DNA of 64,000 nt, taken from Telluria antibiotica (GTDB lineage Bacteria > Pseudomonadota > Gammaproteobacteria > Burkholderiales > Burkholderiaceae_D). How positions within the stretch are numbered: the first letter of the stretch is position 1; each line of letters opens with the position of its first letter. The notes beneath the pieces are model-generated. The model saw only the letters and a program-made list of their open reading frames with translations. It searched no databases and had not been told where the DNA came from. The translations under genes were made by a program, and so were the position numbers. Shown piece by piece: positions 48,063 to 57,074 of the stretch. The stretch spans positions 248,001 to 312,000 of the forward strand of contig NZ_JAAQOM010000001.1 of the NCBI RefSeq assembly GCF_011682055.1, given 5' to 3'.

Positions 48063-48296
48063 GATAACTCCTCCAAGCTGGGCTGTTTTTAGTGTTCGAA
48101 GCGATTCATGCCTGCGCAAGCGTAGGCGCCGATCCGGCGACGCTCTAATGCTTATTGGGGAAATTTCCAGTCTGTGCAAAAATTCTTAGGAATGTGCGCA
48201 GATTGTTGAAGTGATCAGGCGTGCCGCGGCGTCTTGCGAGGCACGGAAAGAATCACATGGAGAAGCGCGGACGGCGCGATGAGCTGTTGGGAAAGC

Positions 48297-49487
48297 CTAC
48301 CGTCCCGCGGGGTCCTGGTCGCCAAGGATGTCCGACCGGGCAGCCAGGTTTCTGAATTGCCTGGGCGAGCAACCGTACTCTTCCTTGAATATCCTGTTGA
48401 GATACGCACTGTTGGCATAGCCGACCGAACGCGCGATTTCCGCCACGGTCGCACCGGCTTCGGCGGTCAGCAACCTGGCCGCTTCGGTCAGCCTCAGCTT
48501 TTTCAGGTAGCTGTTGAATGTCATGCCGAGTTCCCCTTTCAGCACGTCATTGATCTTGCCGCGGTTCGCGCCCGTGCCCGCGGCGACACCGTCCAGGTCC
48601 AGTCCGGAATCGGCATAATGTGACGCGATGAAGCGCAGGATGGCCGCTTTTTCCTTGTCCTCGAACGGCTCGACGGTGAGGTGCCGATAGGCGACGAAAG
48701 TCAGGTCCTTCCTGAGCCGGGAGTCCACCGTCGCGGTGAGTGCGCGCGACTGTGCGCGAAAGAACCAGGCGCCGAACACGCACCAGCCGAGCACGACCAC
48801 GACCGCCAGCACGACGAGGTAGCGATCGTCGCGGCCGTGCAGCGTGAGATCGCTGATCTCGACATGGGAATCCGTCTCGTGCAGGCTGAACGGGCCGGCA
48901 CCGAATTCCAGTTTCGCCACACGGTCCAGCCTGTAGGACCTGCGCGCAATGTCGACATGTTCGGCCTCGTACCACCACCCCGGAATGGCCAGGCGCGTAA
49001 GGTCCAGCGACACGGGCATGCCTCTCTCGTTGCAGGAGAAATACGTCATGACAGGCAGCCAGGTCTGCTTGACACCCTGTTTCGTGACGCTCGCGTCAAG
49101 CGTGACGACGTTGAGTATCAGCGAATTTGCGGGCCGGCACTTCGCAAGAAAGGATAGGGTCGAGTACTTCGACAGGTCCGCGAGGCCCGGTTTCCCGTCC
49201 GCGCCGTCGATCAACAATGCGGCCCACGCCCAGGGATGCGGGATGATTCCGGACACCCTGAAGTCGAAGCGGAGCGACCGTTGCGTCGTGTCCAGGATGC
49301 GGACCGTCGACGCGCCGCCGAATGACACGTCCGTGATGGCGGCTGCGTGCCACCGTGTCGCGCCTGGTTCCGGCGGCATCAGTGACAGGGATGGATTGCT
49401 TCGATAGACGCAGTAGCACGCGACCAGCGCATCGGCAATCAGGAGGAAAACGAACACGACGAGCGCCTTCCTGTAAAAGTGCTGCAT
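48297..49487 (-). CDS. Transmembrane AraC-type regulator (second paralog)
   Basis: 396 residues with the same layout as the gene at 45343-46539: membrane helices at about 7-26 and 220-242, a periplasmic beta-sandwich between, and an AraC DNA-binding domain at the end. Stretches nearly identical to the first paralog include HVEISDLTLHGRDDRYLV, EPFEDKEKAAILRFI, LRLTEAARLL and FKEEYGCSP. The sensor halves differ more (for example WWYEAEHVDIARRSYRLDRV against WWFGTYNVDPARQSYTLDQV), consistent with different ligands. It starts 50 bases after the TonB receptor stop, so it is probably co-transcribed with it. Confidence 0.88.
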   Translation of the reverse strand: MQHFYRKALVVFVFLLIADALVACYCVYRSNPSLSLMPPEPGATRWHAAAITDVSFGGASTVRILDTTQRSLRFDFRVSGIIPHPWAWAALLIDGADGKPGLADLSKYSTLSFLAKCRPANSLILNVVTLDASVTKQGVKQTWLPVMTYFSCNERGMPVSLDLTRLAIPGWWYEAEHVDIARRSYRLDRVAKLEFGAGPFSLHETDSHVEISDLTLHGRDDRYLVVLAVVVVLGWCVFGAWFFRAQSRALTATVDSRLRKDLTFVAYRHLTVEPFEDKEKAAILRFIASHYADSGLDLDGVAAGTGANRGKINDVLKGELGMTFNSYLKKLRLTEAARLLTAEAGATVAEIARSVGYANSAYLNRIFKEEYGCSPRQFRNLAARSDILGDQDPAGR

Positions 49488-49537
49488 GTTTATCTGAAGA
49501 CGGATCTGCTGGCGGCCTGCTCACATCGGCACAGCGC

Positions 49538-51967
49538 TCACAAGGCCCCACGCAGTTCGAGCGCGACCGTGCGCGGCTTGGACACATAGCTGTAAGGCGA
49601 GCCCACGACCGAACCGAGTGTGCTGACCGTTACGTATTGCTTGTTGGTGAGGTTCGTCACGACCGCGCCCACGCCCCACTTGCCGGATGGCGCCGACCAG
49701 CCGAGGCGCATGTCGACTTTCTCGCGAGCCGCCCCGGCATCGACATGACCGTCGGGGTTGCACGTGCCCTGCGCCGTCGTGTCGGCATTGCAGCGCCGCG
49801 CGCCGATGTAGCCGACCATCAGGTTGAAGTCCGCCGTGCCCGCCCACAGCGGCCAGCGCGCGGTGGCGCCCGCGGTGGCGCTCAGGCGCGGTGCCCCGAC
49901 CGGCTGGCCGTCGAGCCCGACACCGGTCGGCGACACGTAGTGCGCATAGGTCTGGTCGAGATAGGCCAGCGCGCCGTTCAGGCGCCAGATCCGGTTGACG
50001 ATCCACTGCGCGTTCAGCTCGGCCCCCGTCGCGCGCTGGTCGCTGTTGACGACCTGGTAGCTGGGCACGCCGGCCCCGGCATTGGCCGTCACCAGGGTGA
50101 GGCTTTGCAGATTCGTGTAGTCATAATGGAAGATCGACGCATCATAGGACACGCCCAGCGCACGCAGCTGCCCCTTGATGCCGACCTCGATATTCGTCAC
50201 CAGTTCCTGGTCGTAATAGCCATTGACGCCGAGGGCATCGAAACCGCCGGCCAGATAGCCCTTGCTCCACGAGCCGTACACCATGTGGTCCGGCGCCAGG
50301 TGACGGTCCAGGACGAGGCGCGGACTGAAGTTGTTCCAGCTCCTCGATGCGGGGAACGGCGCGGCGCTCGATACGGCGTTGCTGAACTCGACATTGCGCG
50401 CGACGACTGCCTGCAGCGTTGCCGCCTGTTGCGGGGTCAGCAGTTTCAGGGCGACCGCGGTCGGAAACAGCTGTGCTTGCCGCAGGACGGCGAGACGCGC
50501 GTCGAGCTCGGTGGCGATACGCGGCGGGTTGTACCAGCTGAAGGTCTTGTCGTCGTGCGTGTAGCGGCCGCCAAGCGTGAGATTGGTAACGGGGTCCAGA
50601 TGCCAAAGCATGTCGCCATATACGGCATAAGCACGGTATGCGCCCCTGTCGTAGATACTCTCGCGCCACGGCAGGCCGGCGAGGCTCAGTCCTTGCAGCG
50701 CTCCGTTCCCGGTGGCCTGGCCGATGCCCTGGGCGAGGCTCGTCAGCGTGGCGTACGGCGCCGTGCCGGCAGCGTGGCGAATCAGCGTATCCAGCGAACG
50801 GGTCGTCAAGTTCACGTTCTCCGCCTGGATGGCGCGCTCGCGGTACGCGCTGACACCACCCACCCAGTCGAGGGCGCCGGTCTGCCCGCTCAACTTGAAC
50901 TCCTGCTGCCAGGTCGAATTCGATTCGACGTTGCCGATGCCGATATAGGCAGCCGGGTTCGCCGAGCCGTCGTTGTCCTGCCAGTTCTGCGTGTTGAAGT
51001 GGCGGTAAGCAGTGATGCTGCTCAGCGTCGCATGGCGCAGCGGCGTCGTCACGCGCAGCGTGAGGCCGTCGAACGTACGCGACTGCATATTGGGCAAGGC
51101 ATCGTTGGCCAGCGGCTGCGTGCGCGGATCGACCCACGTCGCAGGTCCAGTGAAGTCGACCTTCCCGCCCGTGAGGGAATATACGGGCGGGCCGGACACG
51201 CGCATCACCTCGTGCTGCCAGCCCAGAACGGCGTCGGTGTCGTCGCGCCGCCAGCGCAGGGCGGCGCGCAAGCCGCTGACACCGTCGTCGCCCCCGCGCC
51301 GGCCGTTGAAGGTGTTGCGGGCCCAGCCGTTGTCGCGCTGGTCGATCGCCGCGATGCGCAGCGCCAGGCCCTCGGCCAATGGCGTGTTGTAGAGTGCTTC
51401 GGCATGGACCGCCCCGCGACTCCCGACCCGGACCAGCCCGCTGGCCTCGAACCGCTCGACCGGGTCGTTGGTGACGATCGAAATGACGCCGGCTGCCGCA
51501 TTGCGCCCGAACAGCGTACCCTGCGGACCCTTCAACACCTCGATCCGCTTGACGTCGATGAAGTTCAGCAGCGCGCCGCCGGTCTTGCCGACGTATACGG
51601 AGTCCGTGTAGATACCGACCGGCGAGTCGGTGCCGATACCGTAGTCCTCGGTGCCGACGCCGCGCAGGAAGATGAGCGGACGGGTCGATTGCAGCGCATC
51701 GACCGTCAAGCCAGGGACGAACGCGTCCATGTCGGCCAGGTTGGCGACACCGACATCCTTGAGCGCGTTGCCGGCCAATGTCTGCATGGCGATCGGCACG
51801 TTCTGGATTTGCTGGCTGCGACTCTGCGCAGTGACCATGACGGCGGGCACGCTGTCTTGAGCGTGACCGACTTCCGGCGCACCCGCTGCCGCAACCGTCG
51901 TGGCCAGTGCAAGACTGACGGCATGTGGTTTCATACCTGCGCGCAAACTCCTTTGACTCGTCTTCAT
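49538..51967 (-). CDS. TonB-dependent outer-membrane receptor
   Basis: 809 residues. A signal sequence (cleavage near GHA-QDS) precedes a plug domain (VMVTAQSRSQQIQNVPIAM, LRGVGTEDYGIGTDSPVGIY, RIEVLKGPQGTLFGRNAAAGVISIVT given as regions) and a 22-strand barrel ending SKPRTVALELRGAL. The FGRNAAAG plug ending is typical of TonB receptors of the iron-complex outer-membrane receptor type. The TonB box is not obvious. Ligand unknown; the neighbourhood (membrane AraC regulators, deacetylase, esterase) favours an oligosaccharide or other organic nutrient over a siderophore, as inference. Start uncertain between 51967 and a Met 11 codons later with AAAGGAG upstream. Confidence 0.92.
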   Translation of the reverse strand: MKTSQRSLRAGMKPHAVSLALATTVAAAGAPEVGHAQDSVPAVMVTAQSRSQQIQNVPIAMQTLAGNALKDVGVANLADMDAFVPGLTVDALQSTRPLIFLRGVGTEDYGIGTDSPVGIYTDSVYVGKTGGALLNFIDVKRIEVLKGPQGTLFGRNAAAGVISIVTNDPVERFEASGLVRVGSRGAVHAEALYNTPLAEGLALRIAAIDQRDNGWARNTFNGRRGGDDGVSGLRAALRWRRDDTDAVLGWQHEVMRVSGPPVYSLTGGKVDFTGPATWVDPRTQPLANDALPNMQSRTFDGLTLRVTTPLRHATLSSITAYRHFNTQNWQDNDGSANPAAYIGIGNVESNSTWQQEFKLSGQTGALDWVGGVSAYRERAIQAENVNLTTRSLDTLIRHAAGTAPYATLTSLAQGIGQATGNGALQGLSLAGLPWRESIYDRGAYRAYAVYGDMLWHLDPVTNLTLGGRYTHDDKTFSWYNPPRIATELDARLAVLRQAQLFPTAVALKLLTPQQAATLQAVVARNVEFSNAVSSAAPFPASRSWNNFSPRLVLDRHLAPDHMVYGSWSKGYLAGGFDALGVNGYYDQELVTNIEVGIKGQLRALGVSYDASIFHYDYTNLQSLTLVTANAGAGVPSYQVVNSDQRATGAELNAQWIVNRIWRLNGALAYLDQTYAHYVSPTGVGLDGQPVGAPRLSATAGATARWPLWAGTADFNLMVGYIGARRCNADTTAQGTCNPDGHVDAGAAREKVDMRLGWSAPSGKWGVGAVVTNLTNKQYVTVSTLGSVVGSPYSYVSKPRTVALELRGAL

Positions 51968-52346
51968 CGTGGGTCCATGCAACAATTCGATATTTTGCAG
52001 GACGCAGCATAACCGCTTGGGCGCCATCGTGCAGGCAATACTTGCCGTTGGCGCGATAACAATCGGTCCTCGATCGCGATTCGACCTTGGCCACGCTTTA
52101 AAACGGTCCGGCACGCGCGATCATGGTGCACAAAAAAGCCCGCCGAGGCGAGCCTTCTGAAACTACTCGAGCGGAGTTCAATAGGAAACCTTACTTCCAT
52201 TCGACGATCAGCGGGGCATGACGCCGGTGACTTCACACGTCGATTTCAGCCTGCCCGGGTTCCAACCATCGAAAATACCATGGCATCGGACTCATCGAAA
52301 GGGTTTCATCATACAACTGCGGGAGACCGGCGAGGAGTCTATGCTC
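51968..52346. other. Intergenic stretch with terminator
   Basis: About 380 bases without a convincing gene. It holds the promoter of the TonB receptor near its left end and a minus-strand terminator (52132-52154). The region 52155-52346 looks like an unusually long 3' untranslated tail for the flavoprotein gene, and I found no small protein there. Confidence 0.5.
52132..52154 (-). terminator. Intrinsic terminator, minus strand
   Basis: On the minus strand GCTCGC, loop CTCG, GCGGGC (one G-T pair) runs into TTTTTT. It is about 190 bases beyond the stop of the flavoprotein gene and upstream of the TonB receptor, which it would insulate from read-through. Confidence 0.65.
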
Positions 52347-53240
52347 TCAGACCACCATCGATTGCTGGGCGAAGATACCTGCCATCGCGCCTTGCGACGA
52401 CGCCTGCGTGACCGAGGGCATGAGAGGCGTGGCGAGGTCACCGGCCGCGTAGATGCCGGGCATGCTCGTCTGACGGCGCTCGTCGACCTTGAGGGCGATG
52501 CCGACGGGCGTATCCACCGTGGCGAGACCCAGCGCTTCATGCAGGCTTGCGGACGGCTTGTTGCGCGGATGAGCGAACAGGATGTCGACCGCGATATTGC
52601 GGCCGGTATCGAGATTGACGCTGGCGATATGCCCCTCGTGATGGGCGATCTCCACGATCCTTCCGTCGACGACCGGTATGTTACGCAATGCCAGATCGGC
52701 CCGGATATCGGGCGGCATGTCATGACCATCGGCGAAGACAGTCAATTTGTCGGTCCAGTCCCCGAACAGCTTGGCGGACTGGTACGAATGCGGGCCGGAC
52801 CAGACGAGGCCCCAGTGCTGGCCGGCGACTTCAAAACCGTCGCAATACGGACAAGGCACGATGGACGTGCCCCAGCTTTCGGCAAAGCCCGGCACATCAG
52901 GCATCTGGTCGGCGACCCCATAGCTCAGGATCAGGCGGCGTGCCCTCAGGGATTCGTTATCGTCGGTGACGACGCAGAAATCGTCGATTGCGCCGGACAC
53001 GCTCTCGGCCCGGGCATTGACCAGCCTGATCGTTGGATAGCGCGCCAGTTGCTGCCGCGCCTGGGCCAGGATGTCCAGCGGCGGCTTGTGATCGTGGCCG
53101 AGCAGGCCATGCGAATGGCCGGCGAAGCGGTTGCGCGGCCGGCCGGTATCGAGAACGATGACCTTTCGACGGGCGCGGCCGAGCTGCAGGGCGGCGGCGA
53201 GGCCGGCAAAGCTGCCGCCGATGATGATGACGTCATTCAT
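52347..53240 (-). CDS. NAD(P)/FAD-dependent oxidoreductase, thioredoxin-reductase-like
   Basis: 297 residues, the short form of the thioredoxin-reductase superfamily. FAD-binding GGSFAGL at 8-14 heads the Rossmann fold. A redox CxxC is present as CPYCDG at 130-135, in the place of the active disulfide of thioredoxin reductases. The second nucleotide site is weak: GLVWSGPHSYQSA replaces a classical GxGxxG, so NADPH binding is doubtful. The C-terminal FAD motif is GIYAAGDLAT. GGAG precedes the ATG. It is divergent from a tetR gene with two palindromes between, so it is probably TetR-repressed and induced by an oxidant or xenobiotic. In GliT/HlmI-like relatives this fold oxidises dithiols. Confidence 0.9.
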   Translation of the reverse strand: MNDVIIIGGSFAGLAAALQLGRARRKVIVLDTGRPRNRFAGHSHGLLGHDHKPPLDILAQARQQLARYPTIRLVNARAESVSGAIDDFCVVTDDNESLRARRLILSYGVADQMPDVPGFAESWGTSIVPCPYCDGFEVAGQHWGLVWSGPHSYQSAKLFGDWTDKLTVFADGHDMPPDIRADLALRNIPVVDGRIVEIAHHEGHIASVNLDTGRNIAVDILFAHPRNKPSASLHEALGLATVDTPVGIALKVDERRQTSMPGIYAAGDLATPLMPSVTQASSQGAMAGIFAQQSMVV

Positions 53241-53289
53241 GGTGATGGGCTCCGTGTCGTGGATGGAGGGGGCTGACTTGCATCTTTAA

Positions 53290-53305
53290 GATACTGCGTA
53301 GTATC
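53290..53305. promoter_or_regulatory. TetR-type operator 1
   Basis: GATACTGCGTAGTATC is a perfect inverted repeat (GATACT/AGTATC with a four-base spacer) 50 bases upstream of the flavoprotein start and 42 bases from the tetR start. A second related copy is at 53322-53337. Confidence 0.75.
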
Positions 53306-53321
53306 ATAACGATCGAATTTA

Positions 53322-53337
53322 AATACTGTCAAGTACT
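53322..53337. promoter_or_regulatory. TetR-type operator 2
   Basis: AATACTGTCAAGTACT repeats the pattern of operator 1 with the same arm length and spacer (ATACT, then AGTA), 16 bases beyond it, and ends 9 bases before the tetR GTG start. This is a position for autorepression. Confidence 0.7.
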
Positions 53338-53346
53338 GGAATTGTC

Positions 53347-53994
53347 GTGACTGAAAACAACCATGGCCGGCGCGGTCGGCCCGCCAACGAGGCGCTTCGC
53401 CAAACGATCGTCGACGCCGCCGGCGAACTCTTCGTGGAATTGGGCTTTCAAGGGACGACGATGGACAAGGTCGCCCAGCGGGCGAAGATATCCAAGCTGA
53501 GCATCTATCGGCACTTCGAGAACAAGGAAGCTCTGTTCAGCGCGTCCATGGCGGCCCACTGCCATCCGTTTGCACCACAGGCCCTTGTTGAAGGCGTCGA
53601 CGGTTCGGCCGAAGGTCAACTGATGGCGATGGGATCATCCCTGCTGCGCACGCTGTTGAGGCCGGACGTGCGCAGTGTCGAAGCCATGGTCTTGGCCGAC
53701 AAGACGAATCAAAAATCGTTAAGCAAGCTCCATTACGAAGCCGGGCCCGCCCATGTCATCGCCCAGATCGAGGCACGGTTGCGGCAGTTGCACGCGAAGG
53801 CGATTCTCGACGTGCCCGATGTTCCCCGGTCCGCCCGCTTGTTCGCCGCGCTTTTCAAAGGATCCGATCTCCTGCATATCGCACGCTTCGATGAGGCGAA
53901 AGCCAACGACGACAACGACATCGAGTCGTATTGCCGGTCGGCCGTCGCCATGTTTCTCGCGGCGCACGGTCGCAACGGCCGCGCGGGCAGATAG
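53347..53994 (+). CDS. TetR-family regulator
   Basis: 215 residues starting with GTG 53347, the only in-frame start before the DNA-binding domain. The TetR helix-turn-helix is clear at about 15-62 (IVDAAGELFVELGFQGTTMDKVAQRAKISKLSIYRHFENKEALF as a region). The C-terminal part (VRSVEAMVLADKTN, ARLFAALFKGSDLL) is the ligand and dimer domain of the TetR_C type often annotated AefR-like. It is divergent from the flavoprotein gene, with two matching palindromes in the 106-base gap, so a self-regulating pair is likely. Confidence 0.93.
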   Translation: MTENNHGRRGRPANEALRQTIVDAAGELFVELGFQGTTMDKVAQRAKISKLSIYRHFENKEALFSASMAAHCHPFAPQALVEGVDGSAEGQLMAMGSSLLRTLLRPDVRSVEAMVLADKTNQKSLSKLHYEAGPAHVIAQIEARLRQLHAKAILDVPDVPRSARLFAALFKGSDLLHIARFDEAKANDDNDIESYCRSAVAMFLAAHGRNGRAGR

Positions 53995-54159
53995 GTAGCG
54001 ACTCTGCTCCGAGCCCGGGAAACATTTCCCCTTGAACAGACACGTAGCCAAGGAGGCATCGGTGTACCGCTGGCGCCACGGTATCGTTGCAAGGCGAACC
54101 ACCGATACCCCCGCTTATTCCGGATTTCACGCCACCGCTGCCTGCCTGCTGTATGCTGG

Positions 54160-54477
54160 ATGACCTCAACGCTCCTGCCGAACGCACTGCCTATGCCAAA
54201 CGCCACGAACATGCCCGACAGTGCCGCCACGCTCATGCACTATGTCGACGATGCCGGCTGGACCGAACATGCGGAGCTCGTCGTGCAGATCATGATGTCG
54301 AGCGTCCATCCGGACGTCGAGGCGTCACTCGCGACGGCGGCTTTGCTTCCGCAACGCGTACGCATGTCCGTCTCACGTTTCCTGAGCGAGATCCTCGCTG
54401 GCGAATTCAGCGACGAGCAGCGGCACGCGATTTTTACCTGGACGCAGTCCTGGGCGTTGGCCAGCCTGGACCAGTAA
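54160..54477 (+). CDS. Hypothetical small protein
   Basis: Up to 105 residues; the true start may be one of the later Met codons, at about residues 12 or 18 (MPNATN or MPDSAATLMHYV). The middle is helical and acidic (YVDDAGWTEHAELVVQIMMSSV, then PQRVRMSVSRFLSEILAGEF and SDEQRHAIFTWTQSWALASL), with regularly spaced hydrophobic residues that look like a real small helical protein. No recognised family. Its end converges on the broken membrane-protein gene. A clear ribosome site is lacking, so this is a moderate call. Confidence 0.45.
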   Translation: MTSTLLPNALPMPNATNMPDSAATLMHYVDDAGWTEHAELVVQIMMSSVHPDVEASLATAALLPQRVRMSVSRFLSEILAGEFSDEQRHAIFTWTQSWALASLDQ

Positions 54478-54639
54478 TCAGTCCGCCCGGGCGCTTTGTC
54501 GCCCTCCCTCGGCGCGCGCGCCAGCCCAACAGGTCGAACAATCGTCTTGAAGTACGCGATCGGCACTTGCCGATGTCGGCGTTGAAGGACGCCGTCCACG
54601 CAGTATGGGCAGCGGTGCGCGGGCCTCGAGACAGAACAC

Positions 54640-55245
54640 GGCAAGTGCCTCGGTCAGGTGCGCCGTCTGGTTCCTCGTCGCCCGGCAACGCGTAGAAGTC
54701 GTACATCACGGCCCCTGCCTGCGCTGCGCCGAGGACGAGTCCGACGCCGAGAACATGGCGAAACGCGCGCGCCCGCACCAGGCGCCAGGCGATGTAGGCA
54801 AGGTAGCACGACAGGACGCTCCACACGCACAGGTAGAACGCCGGCTGGACGTGCGCGGCCGTGTCGCCCACCACCAGGGCCGCCGTGCCCGCCGTCGCGC
54901 CGCAGAACAGGTAGAGATCGACATACGGCAGCGGCCCGTAGCCATGCGTCACCGCCATCGGGCCCAGGACCATGATGGCCGGGCCGCCGCATCCGCGCAG
55001 GAAGGCGTCGCAAAAATACGCGACGCTCCAGGCGGCATCCGCGTCGCCGAGCGCGTACACCACGATGCTCGCCCCGCCAATGCGACGACGAGCCATTCGG
55101 CACCGAGCACGTTATTGCCCTTCCCGGCGGACTTCACGCCGAAGACCGACGACGTCGGCGCAAGCAGACCGAACGACAGGACTAACAATTGCTGCTCGAT
55201 CTCCTTGACGAATCCATACAAAGTTTTCTGCCGCCAATAGAACAT
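54640..55245 (-). pseudogene. Frameshifted multi-pass membrane protein
   Basis: From ATG 55245 the minus strand reads MFYWRQKTLYGFVKEIEQQL and then GNNVLGAEWLVVALAG, after which this frame loses sense. Another frame takes over at the same spot with GASIVVYALGDADAAWSV and continues as a clear membrane protein (PAIMVLGPMAVTHGYG, VDLYLFCGATAGTAALVV, LCVWSVLSCYLAYIAW, VLGVGLVLGAAQAGAVMYDFYAL). Adding one G to the G4 run near 55076-55079 would join them into one protein with about six membrane helices. The left end is uncertain because the frame continues to 54434 with non-membrane sequence. I do not recognise the family. Confidence 0.6.
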
Positions 55246-55618
55246 GCTATCAAAGATAGGACAAGCAACCGGCGTTAACGTTGGAAATTCCTATCGCCGG
55301 CGAGGTCCGCAGTGTTTGTATTTCAAGATGAATATAGGACAAGTCTACAACCATCTAGACGTCAAAACCCGCACCCCGTTTCATAGCGCCGAACCATATT
55401 TCACATCACAAAATCCGCGCCCTCCGCAGTCGCTGCACCCGATCCCGTTCCGCAAAATCCGATCTCGCATCCTGAAAGCGCACCGGCAAGCTATTGATTA
55501 TTGAGCGGAAGTTTTATGTTTTATGTCTTATATAAGATATAAATCGATCGACAGCCCTCCCTTATCATCGCAGCATGAGCATTGCCACACCATTTCGTCA
55601 TCAACCATAGGAGCATTC
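55246..55618. other. Upstream region of the transhydrogenase operon
   Basis: About 370 bases, markedly AT-richer than the window average. A plus-strand frame of 86 codons (55244-55504) lacks a ribosome site and looks like chance. The notable element is the palindrome around CTTATATAAG at 55527-55536. The promoter of pntAA should lie here. Confidence 0.5.
55526..55537. promoter_or_regulatory. Palindromic operator upstream of pntAA
   Basis: TCTTATATAAGA is a perfect 12-base palindrome, extended to ATGTCTTATATAAGATAT with one mismatched pair, 82 bases before the pntAA start. It resembles sites bound by GntR-type regulators of central-carbon genes in Burkholderiales; that comparison is from memory. 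It could also contain the -10 element. Confidence 0.5.
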
Positions 55619-56737
<1,119 letters not shown>

Positions 56738-56759
56738 TATCACGAATTACGGAGTTTCC

Positions 56760-57074
56760 ATGGAAGTCAGTCATACCATCATCAACCTCATCATCTTCGT
56801 GCTGGCCGTGTACGTCGGCTACCACGTCGTCTGGACCGTCACCCCGGCGCTGCATACGCCGCTGATGGCCGTCACGAACGCCGTCTCCGCCATCATCATC
56901 GTCGGCGCCATGCTGGCCGCCGCGCTCACCAGCGGCATCGTCGCGCAGGTCGCGGGCACGGTCGCCGTGGCCCTGGCCGCCGTCAACGTGTTCGGCGGGT
57001 TCCTCGTCACCCAGCGCATGCTGGAGATGTTCAAGAAAAAGGAATCGAAGGCGAAAGCGGGAGGCCGCGCATGA
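56760..57074 (+). CDS. pntAB: Transhydrogenase alpha subunit, membrane part
   Basis: 104 residues with three to four membrane helices (IINLIIFVLAVYVGYHVVW, SAIIIVGAMLAAAL and VAQVAGTVAVALAAVNVFGGFLV as regions), ending FLVTQRMLEMFKKKE. That FGGFxVTxRMLxMFKKK ending is diagnostic of the PntA membrane domain. With PntB it forms the proton channel. ACGGAG precedes the ATG. It overlaps the next gene by four bases (ATGA), so translation is coupled. Confidence 0.95.
   Translation: MEVSHTIINLIIFVLAVYVGYHVVWTVTPALHTPLMAVTNAVSAIIIVGAMLAAALTSGIVAQVAGTVAVALAAVNVFGGFLVTQRMLEMFKKKESKAKAGGRA

Noticed and set aside
55244..55504. 86-codon plus-strand frame upstream of pntAA
   Set aside because: No ribosome site, Pro/Arg/His-rich and without motif. 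It lies in an AT-rich leader where promoter elements are expected.
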